Assembly (NCBI GenBank): GCA_038502055.1
Contig: JAXRKN010000045.1
Location: 2,006,501 to 2,070,500, forward strand
Length of the DNA: 64,000 nucleotides
Reading direction: 5' to 3'
DNA from: Tanytarsus gracilentus
Taxonomy: Eukaryota > Arthropoda > Insecta > Diptera > Chironomidae
In this document: piece after piece, positions 47,321 through 57,303 of the stretch
Numbering within the stretch: the first letter of the stretch is position 1
Layout: the number at the start of each line of letters is the position of its first letter
Notes under the pieces: model-generated
What the model saw: the letters and a program-made list of their open reading frames with translations, nothing else
Told to the model about the DNA's origin: nothing
Databases searched by the model: none
Position numbers and translations under genes: made by a program

Positions 47321-47877
47321 ATGTCATTGAGTGTGGAACCCACACGAAAACGCAAGCGTACAGATGAAGAGGAGGAAGAGATTTTGCATCAAGACTACGA
47401 TCGAATCATGGCAAAGCCCACAAATGTTGAATTCGCTGCAAATTATCTATTTAATTCATTGCTTTCCGATATCATCACCAGTCAGTGCATTCAAGCGCAC
47501 TTCCAAGAGCGCCACACAGCAAAGTCCGAAAAGGAATTGAATTTGGCAGATACAGACCATGGAATCACCGATAAACTCGTTACATGCATAAATTGTCAAC
47601 AAGTTGTCTCTGCTCTTAAGTTCGCAAGCCATTTGGGTATTAATTAAAAAATTAACTTAACTGAATGTCCCAACATAAAATAAATTTCGTTTCAGAGCGT
47701 TGCATGGGCCTTGGTAGAAATTCAACTCGATTGGCCAACATTAAGAAGACAAAAAGCTACGATTGTGGTTCAGACAACGAAACTGATTCAAAAAATTGGA
47801 ATTATCGCAGTCGCAAGCCAAAGAAGAAGAAGAAGTCAGGTCACAACACTAAAAGCTTAAAGAGCTACAACGCATAA
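47321..47877 (+). CDS. Sgf11: SAGA-associated factor 11 (deubiquitinase module)
   Basis: Exons 47321-47636 and 47696-47877 give 165 residues. Sgf11 is the subunit that, with Nonstop and E(y)2, activates histone H2B deubiquitination in SAGA. An N-terminal helix (VEFAANYLFNSLLSDIITSQCIQAH) corresponds to the part that packs with E(y)2. The SGF11 zinc finger is rebuilt across the intron: C89-x2-C92, H104, C108 in CINCQQVVSALKFASHLERCMGLGRNSTRLA (split here as CINCQQVVSALK then FASHLERCMG). A Lys-rich tail contains a nuclear signal (SRKPKKKKKS). It is slightly shorter than the Drosophila protein. AATAAA at 47899-47904 is the likely end signal. Confidence 0.92.
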
Positions 47878-47898
47878 TCTCGCATGTGATAAGTTTGA

Positions 47899-47904
47899 AA
47901 TAAA
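47899..47904 (+). terminator. Poly(A) signal of Sgf11
   Basis: AATAAA 22 bp after the stop codon, followed by T-rich and CT-repeat sequence (47931-47948). Confidence 0.5.
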
Positions 47905-48108
47905 AATCTTTCGTTATATTTTTAAATCATTATTCTCTCTCTCTCTTAGAGATGCTTTAATAGTTTTTGAAATTTAAATTTTACATATATATAGTTAGTT
48001 AGCAAGACAGTAAGTCACAAAGTGAAAAATTATATGTTAAACATGCTGGCACGCACTTAAGGAATTTAAATAAATAATGAATAAATATGAAGCAATTTCA
48101 TGACGGAT

Positions 48109-50238
48109 TTATGAGATAATATCGGAAACTGGCGGCTTTGCGCTGTAGAGACTCATGTTGTTCTTAGTACGTCCCCGGCCGAATGATTGAACCTTCATGC
48201 GTTTCTTGGGCGGTGAAGGCATCGGCGGTGCGTCCTTATGACGAGCTTTGACATGCTTATCACGATCTCCGCGCTGACGAAATGACTTGTTGCATCCATC
48301 GACCCAGCACTTGTAAGGCTTTTGTCCGGTATGAATCAATTGGTGGTTCTTCAGAGCATCTGCACGATAAAAGCGTTTTCCACATTCCTCACAGCCATAT
48401 CGACGCTCGCCACGATGAATTAGGCGATGCTGATAGTAGACGGAGCCAGTCAAGAATCTCTTTCCGCAAATTGTACTGAAATAGATTGATTAAAAATCAA
48501 TTTAACGAAATTTAAACTCGTCTCACCATTCGTATGGACGCTCGCCGGTATGACACTTTCGAATGTGATCATTTAAATCCGGACGGATGGTGAATTTACG
48601 ACCGCAACCCTCATGAGGACACTCGAATGGCTTAATGCCTTGATGAAATCTCAAGTGTTGCCAGAGATGCGACGATTGAGTGTATGATTTTCCGCAAATT
48701 TCACACAAATATTGGCGTGGTCGAGTTGATGTTTGATGACCGCCTCCCTTTCGAACCGATGACGGTGACTTTTGAACTCGAGTTGATGTTTCCGGGAGAG
48801 CATTGACACGTGGTTTCTTCAAGTGCTTTTCGGTGAGATGTGCAACAAGGAGGGTTGCCGTGTCAAAGCAAGTCGAGCAGAGTTCACACGTGAAGAAAAT
48901 CTGATTGCCTTTTTGTTCCATTCGTGGGAAGAAATGAAAGTTGTTGTGGCTATAATTTAAATTTATTATAAACTTGATTTGGCTTTAAATATTCTTAGTC
49001 TTACCGATGCAAGATGAGTTGCTCAACGCCCTGACACTCCTCGTCACAAACATTGCAAGTCCAAACGCAAGGAATCTCCAAGATATTATTACGATAGTCC
49101 TTATAGAAGACACACTCATCATGTCGATGAATTAGAAGATCCTTCAAGGAGAGTCCACGAATTTGACAGTAGTGACACTGGAAGCAAGATCCGGGCTCGT
49201 GTGTGGAGACATGGAGAAGCATTGATTTTAAATTAGCAAACGTAGCGTTGCAAAACTCGCAGTGATAGAGATTCTTCACGTAGATCGTTCGAACGAACTG
49301 CTCAATTGGAAAATCGCGGGCAGCAATATGAACTGGTTTATCTGAATCATTGTCCAATTTCTGCTTCTTTGCCTCCTGCGTTTCTGGCGACTTTTCTTCA
49401 GTAATCTCAAATTGGAGCTCTTTCTCTTGAAATTTAATAAACGCTTCATTATCAAGCACTTCGAAGTGAGTTTGCTGCAAGTGAGCCCACACGTCTTGTT
49501 CCATTGTGAAAGTTTGACCGCAGAATGCACAAAGAATGACCGGATGCAACTGATTGCTCTTGTAAGGTGATCGCTCGAGAATTTCTCCAATATGCTTGTC
49601 ATAGTGACGATACAGTCCGGATTCATGGACAAACTTTCGCGTACAAACAAAACACTCGAAATTCGATTGCTTTGCCTTATCGTCTTTGGGCTGTTGAACC
49701 GGCGGTGGATTGATCATGTCCAGCAATTTTCGAAGTTGTGTCTGATTAGAGTCAAGCATTTCGAGAGTCGATCGACGAAGCTTTTGAAATTCACTTTCTG
49801 CTGGATCTTGCTGAATAAATTCGGCCATAATCTGTTCCTTGTTCTCAGTGTATTGACACACATGCAAATGAAAACAGTCGTTCGTGAAAATATCATCACA
49901 ATGGGCACATTGAACGAGAAGCGGATCAGCATCATCATCTTTGTCTCCTGGATGTCGAGAAAAAATTTTAATCATGGCTGGCTGGAAAAATCTCGAAACT
50001 TACCTTTTCGAGTATCAATTGATTCGATCAACTTCTCAGCCTCTTCACCGCCCAACACATTAAAGATATTTCCAACATTCTGCGTGTCTTGAGTGGCACC
50101 AAAGAGTACTTTCTCAAAATCTTCCGCATTTTTTTCGAGTTCCTGCTCAAAATTCAAATTATCCGGAAAATTGTTGTTTAAAAGCGCGTCGAACGACAAC
50201 TCGCCATCGCCGAGCATGCTGCAGTCGAACGGATCCAT
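48109..50238 (-). CDS. C2H2 zinc-finger protein
   Basis: Four exons (50238-50004, 49947-49005, 48949-48527, 48475-48109) give 655 residues. The first 80 residues are acidic (MDPFDCSMLGDGELSFDALL), possibly an activation surface. Scattered atypical fingers follow (CAHCDDIF, CFVCTRKFVHESGLYRHYDKH, CAFCGQTF, CEFCNATFANLKSMLLH), then a tandem run of canonical fingers: CEICGKSYTQSSHLWQHLRFH, CPHEGCGRKF, CTICGKRFLTGSVYYQH, CEECGKRFYRADALKNH and CWVDGCNKSF. Linkers are of TGERPY/TGQKPY type. The CTICG finger is rebuilt across intron 3. A basic Pro tail (PPMPSPPKKRMKVQSF) ends the protein. It is a likely DNA-binding nuclear regulator; I cannot name the orthologue. Confidence 0.88.
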
Positions 50239-50584
50239 ATTGAATCGATATTAATGTCCTATTTCACTAATTAAATCTAATTGAATTTCTTACGAGAGAC
50301 GACAAGAGACGACAAAAGTTGATTGCGAAATGAGCCGGTTGAAATTTTCGAGGTTAAACTTTGAAAAATATGAATTCAAAAAATAACGGTGTTTAGTGTT
50401 GATCAAATTCAGGCTTCACTGTAAAAAGAAAATAAATATTTCGAATATAAAAAATTTAGAAATTCAATTAAAGAGACAAAGAATGAATTACGTTCAAAGA
50501 AAAAAGTTACTGTTGTTAATTATTGATGTTAATTAAATTATGTGAAAATTGGCAAATAAATAATCACCTGTAAAAAAACTTCTT
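50239..50584. other. 5' flank of the zinc-finger gene
   Basis: AATCGATA at 50244-50251, just before the ATG, reads TATCGATT on the minus strand. It is close to the DRE motif (TATCGATA) that drives many fly housekeeping promoters. Otherwise AT-rich. Confidence 0.4.
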
Positions 50585-51421
50585 TCCCGGTATTCTCTTA
50601 ATTTCGTCGAGATAAAGATTGAAAAAGCTCAAATCAGACAGCTTTTGTGAAGAAACCATCTGAGCAAAAAGAAAATTGAGGTAATTTAAATTTTTACTAA
50701 GAAATTTTCACAGATTTTAAAGAACTTTTGAAATGCATAAAAAAATCTTCTCAGTTACCTTTGAAATTAACTTTTATTCATTCAAGAAAAGATTTCGTCG
50801 AGAGCAGTCGGAATTGTGAAGAAGGAGCGGCGATGTTGAACATCAAGGATCCAAATCAGCAATTAAAGAAGGAAATAGTTGCTTCCAAGCTGTTCTTGTC
50901 AAGAATCAAGCGTCACAAACGAAAATTGGGCTTTATTCTCACTGGCAAAGGAAACAAAATCAAGAGAAGAAGAAAATCGTGCTGCGAAGTGAAGAAGCAA
51001 GGGAAAAATTAATCAACTGAAATTGTTCGAGGTGAGTTAAAAAAATCTGTGAAAATCCATCCAGAAAAAATTCAGACCTCGTTCTTGATCAAAAAATCAT
51101 AGCAACCATTGACATTTCTTTCTTCTTTCAGATTCGCAGATAAAATTTGACGTCGAGACGTGATGAAAATCGAAAAAGCTCAAATCAGACGAGACAGCAG
51201 CTTTCGTAAAGAAATTATCTGAGCAGACGGACAATTGAGGTAATTTGAATTTTTTTTGTGAGAAATTTTCATGGATTCACTAAATAATTCATCTCAGCTA
51301 CCTTTGAAACAAATTTTCAATCATTCAAGAAAATATTTCGTCGAGAGAAGCTGTGATTGTGAAGAAGGAGCTTGGTGAACTGTCATCTTGAGGATCAGAA
51401 TTCCAGCTGAAAAATTAAAAA
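50585..51421 (+). repeat. Repeat family array, left arm (one full and one partial unit)
   Basis: Unit 1 runs from about 50605 to 51130, and a truncated unit 2 from about 51131 to 51421. Each has the same order: an AAAAGCTCAAATCAGAC block, ATTGAG followed by GTAATTT, then CTCAG followed by (T/C)TACCTTTGAAA. A coding-like segment with basic codons follows, then TTCGAG followed by GTGAGTT, and TTTCAG before ATTCGCAGATAAAATTTGACG. The GT and AG steps look like two conserved introns per unit. The same units occur inverted at 53590-54838. Boundaries are approximate. Confidence 0.75.
50833..51012 (+). CDS. Possible small basic protein encoded in repeat unit 1
   Basis: From ATG 50833 to TAA 51012 the unit encodes 59 residues: a helical start, then a very basic section (SRIKRHKRKLGFILTGKGN, KIKRRRKSCCEVKK). 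The frame extends open further 5' to 50728. The basic section is also present, nearly unchanged, in the inverted unit at 53807-54091, where no ATG precedes it. In the third unit (about 54430-54600) the frame is broken. Preservation of this stretch between two units may reflect coding constraint or just recent duplication. No family is recognised. Confidence 0.3.
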   Translation: MLNIKDPNQQLKKEIVASKLFLSRIKRHKRKLGFILTGKGNKIKRRRKSCCEVKKQGKN

Positions 51422-51638
51422 AGACACCATTTAAATTCATTTTTTTTCACTTTTCAATTAAATTAACTTAAATCATTTTTTTACATTTCACATCATTATA
51501 ATTTTTACAATCCAAAAATTTACAATTCATTCTACCAATAATTTTGAAACTCAAATTTTACATTTCATTATGCATTTTCATTTTCTTCAACCTTCAATTC
51601 ATCTTCTTCAACTTCTTATCATCTTCTTCTTCAACCTT
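51422..51638. other. CT-rich 3' flank of the coiled-coil gene
   Basis: Low-complexity ATTT and CTTCTTCAAC repeats, probably the 3' UTR and terminator region of the minus-strand gene that ends at 51639. Confidence 0.4.
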
Positions 51639-51953
51639 CTAACAACACAATAATTTTCTCCACCACTTCTTTTTCTTCTTCTTCAACCCATCATAAGCAA
51701 CATCATCAGTTTGGCAACCGACATCAACTTTTCTTTCTTGCAATCTTCCTCGATAAGCCTGAAATCTTTCAGAAAAATCAGTATTTGCCATTATCAGCAA
51801 ATTAACATAATTTACCAAATCTCGAATTTCGTTTTCTTTTCGCCAGTTTTCCAGGTTTAACTCGTCAAAATCCTTGCTCAATTCATCCAAGTCTTTATGC
51901 AGCTTCATGATTATTCTTCCCATCAAAATACAAGTTTCGCAATAGTCATCCAT
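51639..51953 (-). CDS. Small coiled-coil protein with polybasic Cys-Cys tail
   Basis: 104 residues from ATG 51953 to the stop at 51639. An acceptor (TTGTTATAG) 14 bp before the ATG and a donor GTGAGT at about 52020 indicate a 5' untranslated exon and a 54 bp intron. TATAAATA on the minus strand at 52138-52131 completes a promoter. The N-terminus is Cys-containing (MDDYCETC), followed by a charged helix of heptad character (LHKDLDELSKDFDELNLENW). The end is LKKKKKKWWRKLLCC. A final Cys-Cys after a basic and aromatic stretch resembles the lipid-modified tails of Rab proteins, but there is no GTPase domain. No family is recognised. The gene lies between the two inverted repeat arrays. Confidence 0.6.
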   Translation of the reverse strand: MDDYCETCILMGRIIMKLHKDLDELSKDFDELNLENWRKENEIRDLVNYVNLLIMANTDFSERFQAYRGRLQERKVDVGCQTDDVAYDGLKKKKKKWWRKLLCC

Positions 51954-52130
51954 TTTTTCAGTTTTCCTATAACAAAAATTTTTTTCACCCAATTTAACAT
52001 AAGTTAAAATCACTACTCACTTTTCCACTACTTTTTCCACCAGTTTTTCAAATCCTCTTAAACCTTCTTTTTTTTCAACCTTCTTCTTCGAAAATTCAAG
52101 AGCGACTGAAATATTTTTTTAAATTTCCGC

Positions 52131-52138
52131 TATTTATA
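52131..52138 (-). promoter_or_regulatory. TATA box of the coiled-coil gene
   Basis: TATAAATA on the minus strand, about 110 bp before the predicted 5' intron donor. Transcription would begin near 52105. Confidence 0.5.
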
Positions 52139-52199
52139 TACAAAAATTTTCGGCCAACTTCGGTTTTTCGTTCGGGTTTTTATTCGGGTATTATTCGGA

Positions 52200-52223
52200 A
52201 AAAATAAAAATTGTACACGAAAA
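52200..52223. repeat. Target-site duplication, left copy
   Basis: Identical 24 bp to 53267-53290. The bases beyond each copy differ, which fixes the element's ends. Confidence 0.75.
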
Positions 52224-53266
52224 ATCGAAGTGTGCGTTGAAAAAGTGAGTTGCAAAAAATTATTTGCTCCGGTGATTAATTGGGTTTTGGCAGTGCTAGG
52301 GTCGGTAAAAGTGGCTTGTTAGTTAGATTAGGACAGGTAGTGACAGAAAATGTTCGAGTACACTCAATTTGGAAGGAAGGAAGTCTGTTTTGGAAAAATT
52401 GTTCATTGAGGATTCTTCAAGAAAATTTTCATGGGTAACTATGTAATGTAATGAAATTTATTTTGGTAAAAGTGTGACAGGGTCCAACTGAATTCCAGTA
52501 AGGATCAGTTGAGGAACGGAAATGGAGTTATTTTGAAACAAGTTTAGGTTAAACAGGGGAAGTTTTTTTTTTGTTGATGAGTGAATTGGGTAAATTTCGT
52601 TTTCAAAATAAAAATGTCAGCCAGGGACTTGTAATTTTGTTTTAATTTTGTTCCAAAGGATATTTATAGATAGGAGTTAAGGGATTTGCACACTTCGATC
52701 TCGAGGGAGGGTTTGTGTTTGTGATTGTTCTAAAATGGACAACGGACATATATTTTGACTCGACACACCAACTGTGTACACTAGTCTCAGTTGAGGAAGG
52801 TAGTGGTGGAATCACGGCTTTTCTCCAAGTGATTTGAGACAAATAAAATGTTGATTTGGTTTTGATTAGTTGGAAACTGTAATATCTGCTCAGTAAACAA
52901 GACTGTTCTTAACCGTAGTTTCTCTAGAAACTACAAACAAAAAAATCATTCGAAAACAAAAACTTACAAAAAAAAACACTAACACACTAACATTGCCGTA
53001 AAGGTATTTTAAAATTCCCTATTAACCAAAGCCGATGATAGAGGGTGTTTGCCCGGCATCGGTTCTCACTAATGATTATCTAATTGTATTTACTCCAGTC
53101 AGGGGTGTGTTCGTACCTGTGGTTCGTATCGACTGTAGATACTTGCCTAAGTAGCCCACTAGGCTTCGCTTTTCTGAGGAATCGCGGGTCAATCATGTGA
53201 GGTTGCGTCGGACGTCTTCCTACTTCGGTAGTGGCTACCTGACTGTAATCTAATCTAATCTAATCT
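52224..53266 (+). mobile_element. 1.04 kb retroelement with TAATC tail and 24 bp target duplication
   Basis: A 24 bp sequence, five A, T, five A, then TTGTACACGAAAA, occurs at 52200-52223 and again at 53267-53290, exactly bordering this segment. The segment ends in four copies of TAATC (about 53246-53266), the kind of simple tail left by target-primed reverse transcription. A structured 3' region has CCGATG at about 53032 pairing with CATCGG at about 53058. No reverse-transcriptase frame is present, so it is a 5'-truncated non-LTR element or a SINE. It sits 60-90 bp upstream of the coiled-coil gene's TATA box. Confidence 0.78.
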
Positions 53267-53290
53267 AAAAATAAAAATTGTACACGAAAA
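53267..53290. repeat. Target-site duplication, right copy
   Basis: Pairs with 52200-52223; follows directly on the TAATC tail. Confidence 0.75.
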
Positions 53291-53589
53291 TTAAAAATTC
53301 GGTTATGTAATTTTTTACAGAGAATAAACTTAATAATAACCTGAAAAAAATGTAAAAATCATTTTTATAGCAAATTTAACTGAAAATCAAAAAGCTGAAA
53401 AAATAAGAAAGGAAGGACATTGAATAAAAGCTGAAATGAAGAAAAATATGGAAAATAATTTTACAACAATTTAAAGCGCTTAATAAATATTTTTGAAATG
53501 TTTTGAGATTCCATTTCCGTTTCAGCTCGTGTTGGTTCAATCGTATTGCTCTTGGCAGCACTTCACTCTTGCTTCGCACAGATTCCCAA

Positions 53590-54838
53590 AATTCTGACTG
53601 CTCTCGGCGAAATATTTTCTTGAATGAATGAAAATTTGCTTCAAAGGTAGCTGCGAAGAATTTTTTAATGAATACATGAAAATTTCTAACGAAAAAATTA
53701 AAATTACCCCAATTGTCTGTCTGCTCAGATAATTTCTTTACGAAAGCTGCTGCTGTCTCGTCTGATTTGAGCTTTTTGGATCTCCATCTCTCATCGACGT
53801 CAAATTTTATCTGCGAATATGAAAGAAGAAAAAAATGTCAATGATTACTGTGATTTTACATTTTTCTGGGTGGATTTTCACAGATTTTTTTAACTCACCT
53901 CGAACAATTTCAGTTGATTTATTTTTCCCTTGCTTCTTCGCTTCGCAGCACGATTTTCTTCTTCTCTTGATTTTGTTTCCTTTGCCAGTGAGAATAAAGC
54001 CCAATTTTCGTTTGTGACGCTTGATTCTTGACAAGAACAGCTTGGAAGCAACTAATTCCTTCTTTAATTGCTCAAGATGACAGTTCACCAAGCTCCTTCT
54101 TCACAATTACGACTTCTCTCGATGAAATCTTTTCTTGAATGAATAAAAATTAATTTCAAAGGTAACTGCGAAGAATTTTTCTATGCATTCATGAAAAATT
54201 CTCACGAAAAAATTCAAATTACCTCAATTGTCTCTCTGCTCGCATTATTTCTTAACAAAAGTTGCTGTCTCGTCTGATTTGAGCTTTTTCGATCTCCATC
54301 TCTCCTCGACTTCAAATTTTTATCTGCGAATCAGAAAGAAGAAAAAAATGTCAATGATTGCTATGATTTTATGATCAAGAACGAGGTCTGAATTTTTTTC
54401 TGGATAGAATTTCATCAGATTTTTTTAACTCACCTCGAACAATTTCAGTTGATTTATTTTTCCTCGCTCTTCTTCACTTCGCAGCACAGCTTTTCTTCTC
54501 CTCTTGATTTTGTCTGCTTTGCCGGCGAGAAGAAGACCCATTTTCGTTCGTGATGCTTGACAAGAACAGAATGGAAGTTGCTATTTTCCTCTTTAATTGC
54601 TCAACATGACAGCTCACTAACCGCTCCTTCTTCACAATTCCGACTGCTCTCGACGAAATCTTTTCTTGAATGAATAAAAGTTAATTTCAAAGGTAACTGA
54701 GAAGATTTTTTTATGCATTTGAAAAGTTCTTTAAAATGCGTGAAAATTTCTTAGTAAAAATTTAAATTACCTCAATTTTCTTTCTGCTCAGGTGATTTCT
54801 TAACAAAAGCTGTCTGATTTGTCTAATTTGAGCTGAAA
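53590..54838 (-). repeat. Repeat family array, right arm (two full and one partial unit, inverted)
   Basis: Read on the minus strand, units span about 54838-54330, 54329-53819 and a partial 53818-53590. They have the same internal order and the same GT/AG steps as the plus-strand array at 50585. The first unit is closest to left unit 1 (the run after ATTGAGGTAATTT is almost identical) and the last partial unit is closest to left unit 2. The array was therefore copied as a block, inverted, and expanded or lost a unit. The coding-like basic segment is open in the middle unit (stop at 53807) and broken in the first. Confidence 0.75.
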
Positions 54839-54934
54839 GTGAAAAATGGAACACAATGGCAAATAAAACATAATGGAAAATGGAACGCATTTGAAATGGC
54901 TTTCCCAAAGGCACCCATTAAAAAACTTCTCTCT

Positions 54935-54978
54935 GTTACAAGTGGGCTACGTGGCAACACCCACGAGTGGGTTTGAAA
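54935..54978 (+). mobile_element. Second copy of the intron-10 element's 3' end
   Basis: GTTACAAGTGGGCTACGTGG... through CACGAGTGGGTTT repeats the 3' block at 31979-32020 with few changes. Upstream, 54840-54890 carries several ATGGAA-type units like the minisatellite in that element. The rest is deleted or diverged. Confidence 0.6.
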
Positions 54979-55040
54979 ACTTGTATTTATTTGCATCGTG
55001 ATATTTTGCATTTAATCAGTCTTGTTTAAAATTGAAATTA

Positions 55041-56005
55041 TTATTTTGTCAATGAATCAGTTACAATATTATCAAAGTCATCTGATGAACTCTCAAGTAT
55101 CTCGGCAATTTTCTTCCTTTTAAAACAGAGTGAATTTCTTCGCAAGACTTCAAAAAAATAAGCGAGGGCATCTGTTGATTTGCTGCATGATTGATTGAGT
55201 TGCTCATACGCACAATTTAGCATTGATTCGTAGTCAAAACTATTTTTAAAATAGTTGTTACATTTTATTTCTTCAACTAATTAAAAATGATTTTATACTT
55301 GCAAACTTTTCCAGTCACCAGCTGTAACCAAAAGAGTTTTTCAGGTGCTCTGTCAAAAAAGACAAGTTTAAAAGATTCGTTTTTACACTGATCGAGTTGA
55401 TGCGCCTTCTCTTTGTAACATGAAATCACGTCATTTTGGAAAATGTCTATAAAAACACTTTCTTCCATACCACAGATAAAATCGAGCGTTGTCTGCAGCA
55501 TCATGAGTGAGTTAAGTAAAAATTTCTTTCTTTGTCTTTGATCTTTCACGCACTCGCTTGCAATATGTTCAACGTAATCAGTCACTGAGCTCGCAAGTTT
55601 CCTATTTGCTTCACAAATTAGAGGCAGCGCTGTGGCGAAGCCACGGTTTTCGACTAAATCAATATCTTGATCTGACATAGAATGAATTTTATCGTAAACT
55701 GTTTTAAATTTTTTAATTTGACCGGAAATAACACGATCGCTCAGACACTCCTTATATTTATAGTTCACAATGCTTTCAGTCTCAATTTCATCACTTTCAT
55801 CGTCGAAAAAAAACGCTAGAAATTAATTATAGATTTGATGAGTGAGCAATTTGCAAAAGTGGAAAAGTACTCAATGTGTGACAAAAATAATTATTATTAA
55901 GACACAAACTCACTAAACCTAACAAAGCAAGGTGTGCAAGCTTAACTTACCTAATGCTGCAGGAAACAAAAGAAAATGAGTTAAAAGTTTTAATTTTTTT
56001 CCCAT
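55041..56005 (-). CDS. Secreted 27-kDa hemolymph glycoprotein-like protein (DUF1397)
   Basis: Exons 56005-55951, 55815-55299 and 55239-55041 give 256 residues with a signal peptide (MGKKLKLLTHFLLFPAALA). Ten cysteines follow. Their spacing matches the insect 27-kDa hemolymph glycoprotein family: FICGMEESVFIDIFQ...CYKEKAHQLDQCKNESF, then CNFDYESMLNCAYEQLNQSC...FFEVLRRNSLC. The final Cys pair is formed only after splicing across the last intron, supporting that junction. Two possible glycosylation sites are visible (NES, NQS). Family members are abundant in hemolymph; their exact role is not known. The end is acidic and Ser-rich (ESSSDDFDN). It is probably fat-body expressed (inference). Confidence 0.78.
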
Positions 56006-56201
56006 CGCTCTGTTTAAAAGATGCTGACTCTCTGGCGTTTCGATTATGAATAAAATAAATGCACATTCTATTAAATCTCGAGATTTTTATTGAATTGGGT
56101 CAATTTCAATAGCTGATTTTTCAAGTGATTTTTTACATTAAAGCAAAATGAAAAGTTTGAACTTTTTGAGAAAAAAATTTAAAAAAAGTTTATTAAAAAA
56201 T

Positions 56202-57303
56202 TCAGTGTTCCATTCCTGGTATCGACTCATTTTTGTCGTCCATGCCTTTAGAGTTCAACATGGGTGATGGATTGACTTCGGCAGAAAAAATTTCAAGCTT
56301 TTCCGACACATGAGCGGTTTTAACGGTTTCATCTAGAAAAAGTTAATAAACATTTTTTCTGATATTTTAAAGTTGACTTAACTTTTACGTACCAATATAC
56401 AAAAGCTCCACTGCCTCATGAAGATAATAAGCGTCAAAGGTTTCCAGCGGATTTCCCATCAAATTTCAAATTTTAAGCTTTTTGTTGTACCAGAAATTTT
56501 TTTTGTTAACATCTGTCAACTTATTTTCATTCAATTTGACTTCCATTAGATTTTCGCATGGTTTAAGAAAATTTTCCGGCAACTCTTGAATTTTATTTTT
56601 ATGCAAAAATAAAATTGTTAAATTTTGTTGATTTTTAAAAATGTCTTCGTTAAGTTTTGCGAGTTTATTTTGGTGTAAATCTAACATCTGAAGTTTTATA
56701 TTTCCAATAAAAGCTCGGAGTTAATCGTTGCAATTTTATTTCCACTTAGATTCAAGCCTTCAAGTTTTTTTAGAGGTTTAAAAACATTTGCAGGAATTCA
56801 GTGATGAAATTTTCACTAAGATCGAGAGACTTGAGTACTGTGAGAGAATTAAAAGCTTTATCAGCGAGAGATGAAATTTTATTCGCATCAAGCGAGAGAC
56901 TGTCAAGCATCAGTGCACCCAAAAATGAATTATCGTCGATCTCTGTGAATTCATTATCTGTCAGCACTAAAATTTTCATCTTTTTTGCACCTTTTAAATC
57001 GCCACGTGTCAATTTTGTCACTTGTGATTTTGATACATCAAGAATTTCGAGATTTTTGAAACTTTTGAAAATATCAGGATGAATTGAGTCAATGAAAGTT
57101 ACCATTTTTACATCCATGTCGCTTTTATCTTTCAAATGATTTTCACAATTTAATTTTGATTTTTCGCGATCAGTCAAATTTAGTTTTTTCAACTGACACG
57201 AATATCCAAAAACTGCATTGTTAATAAAATCACACTTTAATTCATTAATTTCATTTCCACTACAAACTGATATCAAAACTAAAAACAATTTCAAAGATAT
57301 CAT
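56202..57303 (-). pseudogene. Leucine-rich-repeat secreted protein, reading frame broken
   Basis: Starting at ATG 57303: signal peptide (MISLKLFLVLISVCSG), a Cys-containing cap, then about nine LRRs (KNLEILDVSKSQVTKL, LDSLSLDANKISSLADKAF, LKSLDLSENFITE...). The frame then shifts near 56790 (+1 reading resumes PANVFKPLKKLEGLNLSGN) and again near 56715 (resuming IKLQMLDLHQNKLAKL). A TGA near 56469 stands at a consensus Leu, after which NLMGNPLETFDAYYLHEAV continues in frame. A good donor (GTACGT after 56393) and acceptor lead to a last exon 56332-56202 ending PGMEH. LRR proteins of this type are extracellular binding proteins. Two of the three faults sit in short A or T runs and could be assembly errors; the third is a substitution. 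Confidence 0.7.

Noticed and set aside
51150..51225. Box C/D snoRNA-like arrangement (GTGATGA then CTGA about 55 bp later) in a repeat unit
   Set aside because: The C-box is lost in both minus-strand units and there is no closing stem directly outside the boxes, so it looks like chance.
53000..53265. tRNA-like B-box look-alike (GGTTCGTATCGAC) in the retroelement
   Set aside because: No matching A-box at proper spacing and no cloverleaf; kept only as part of the element's structured 3' end.
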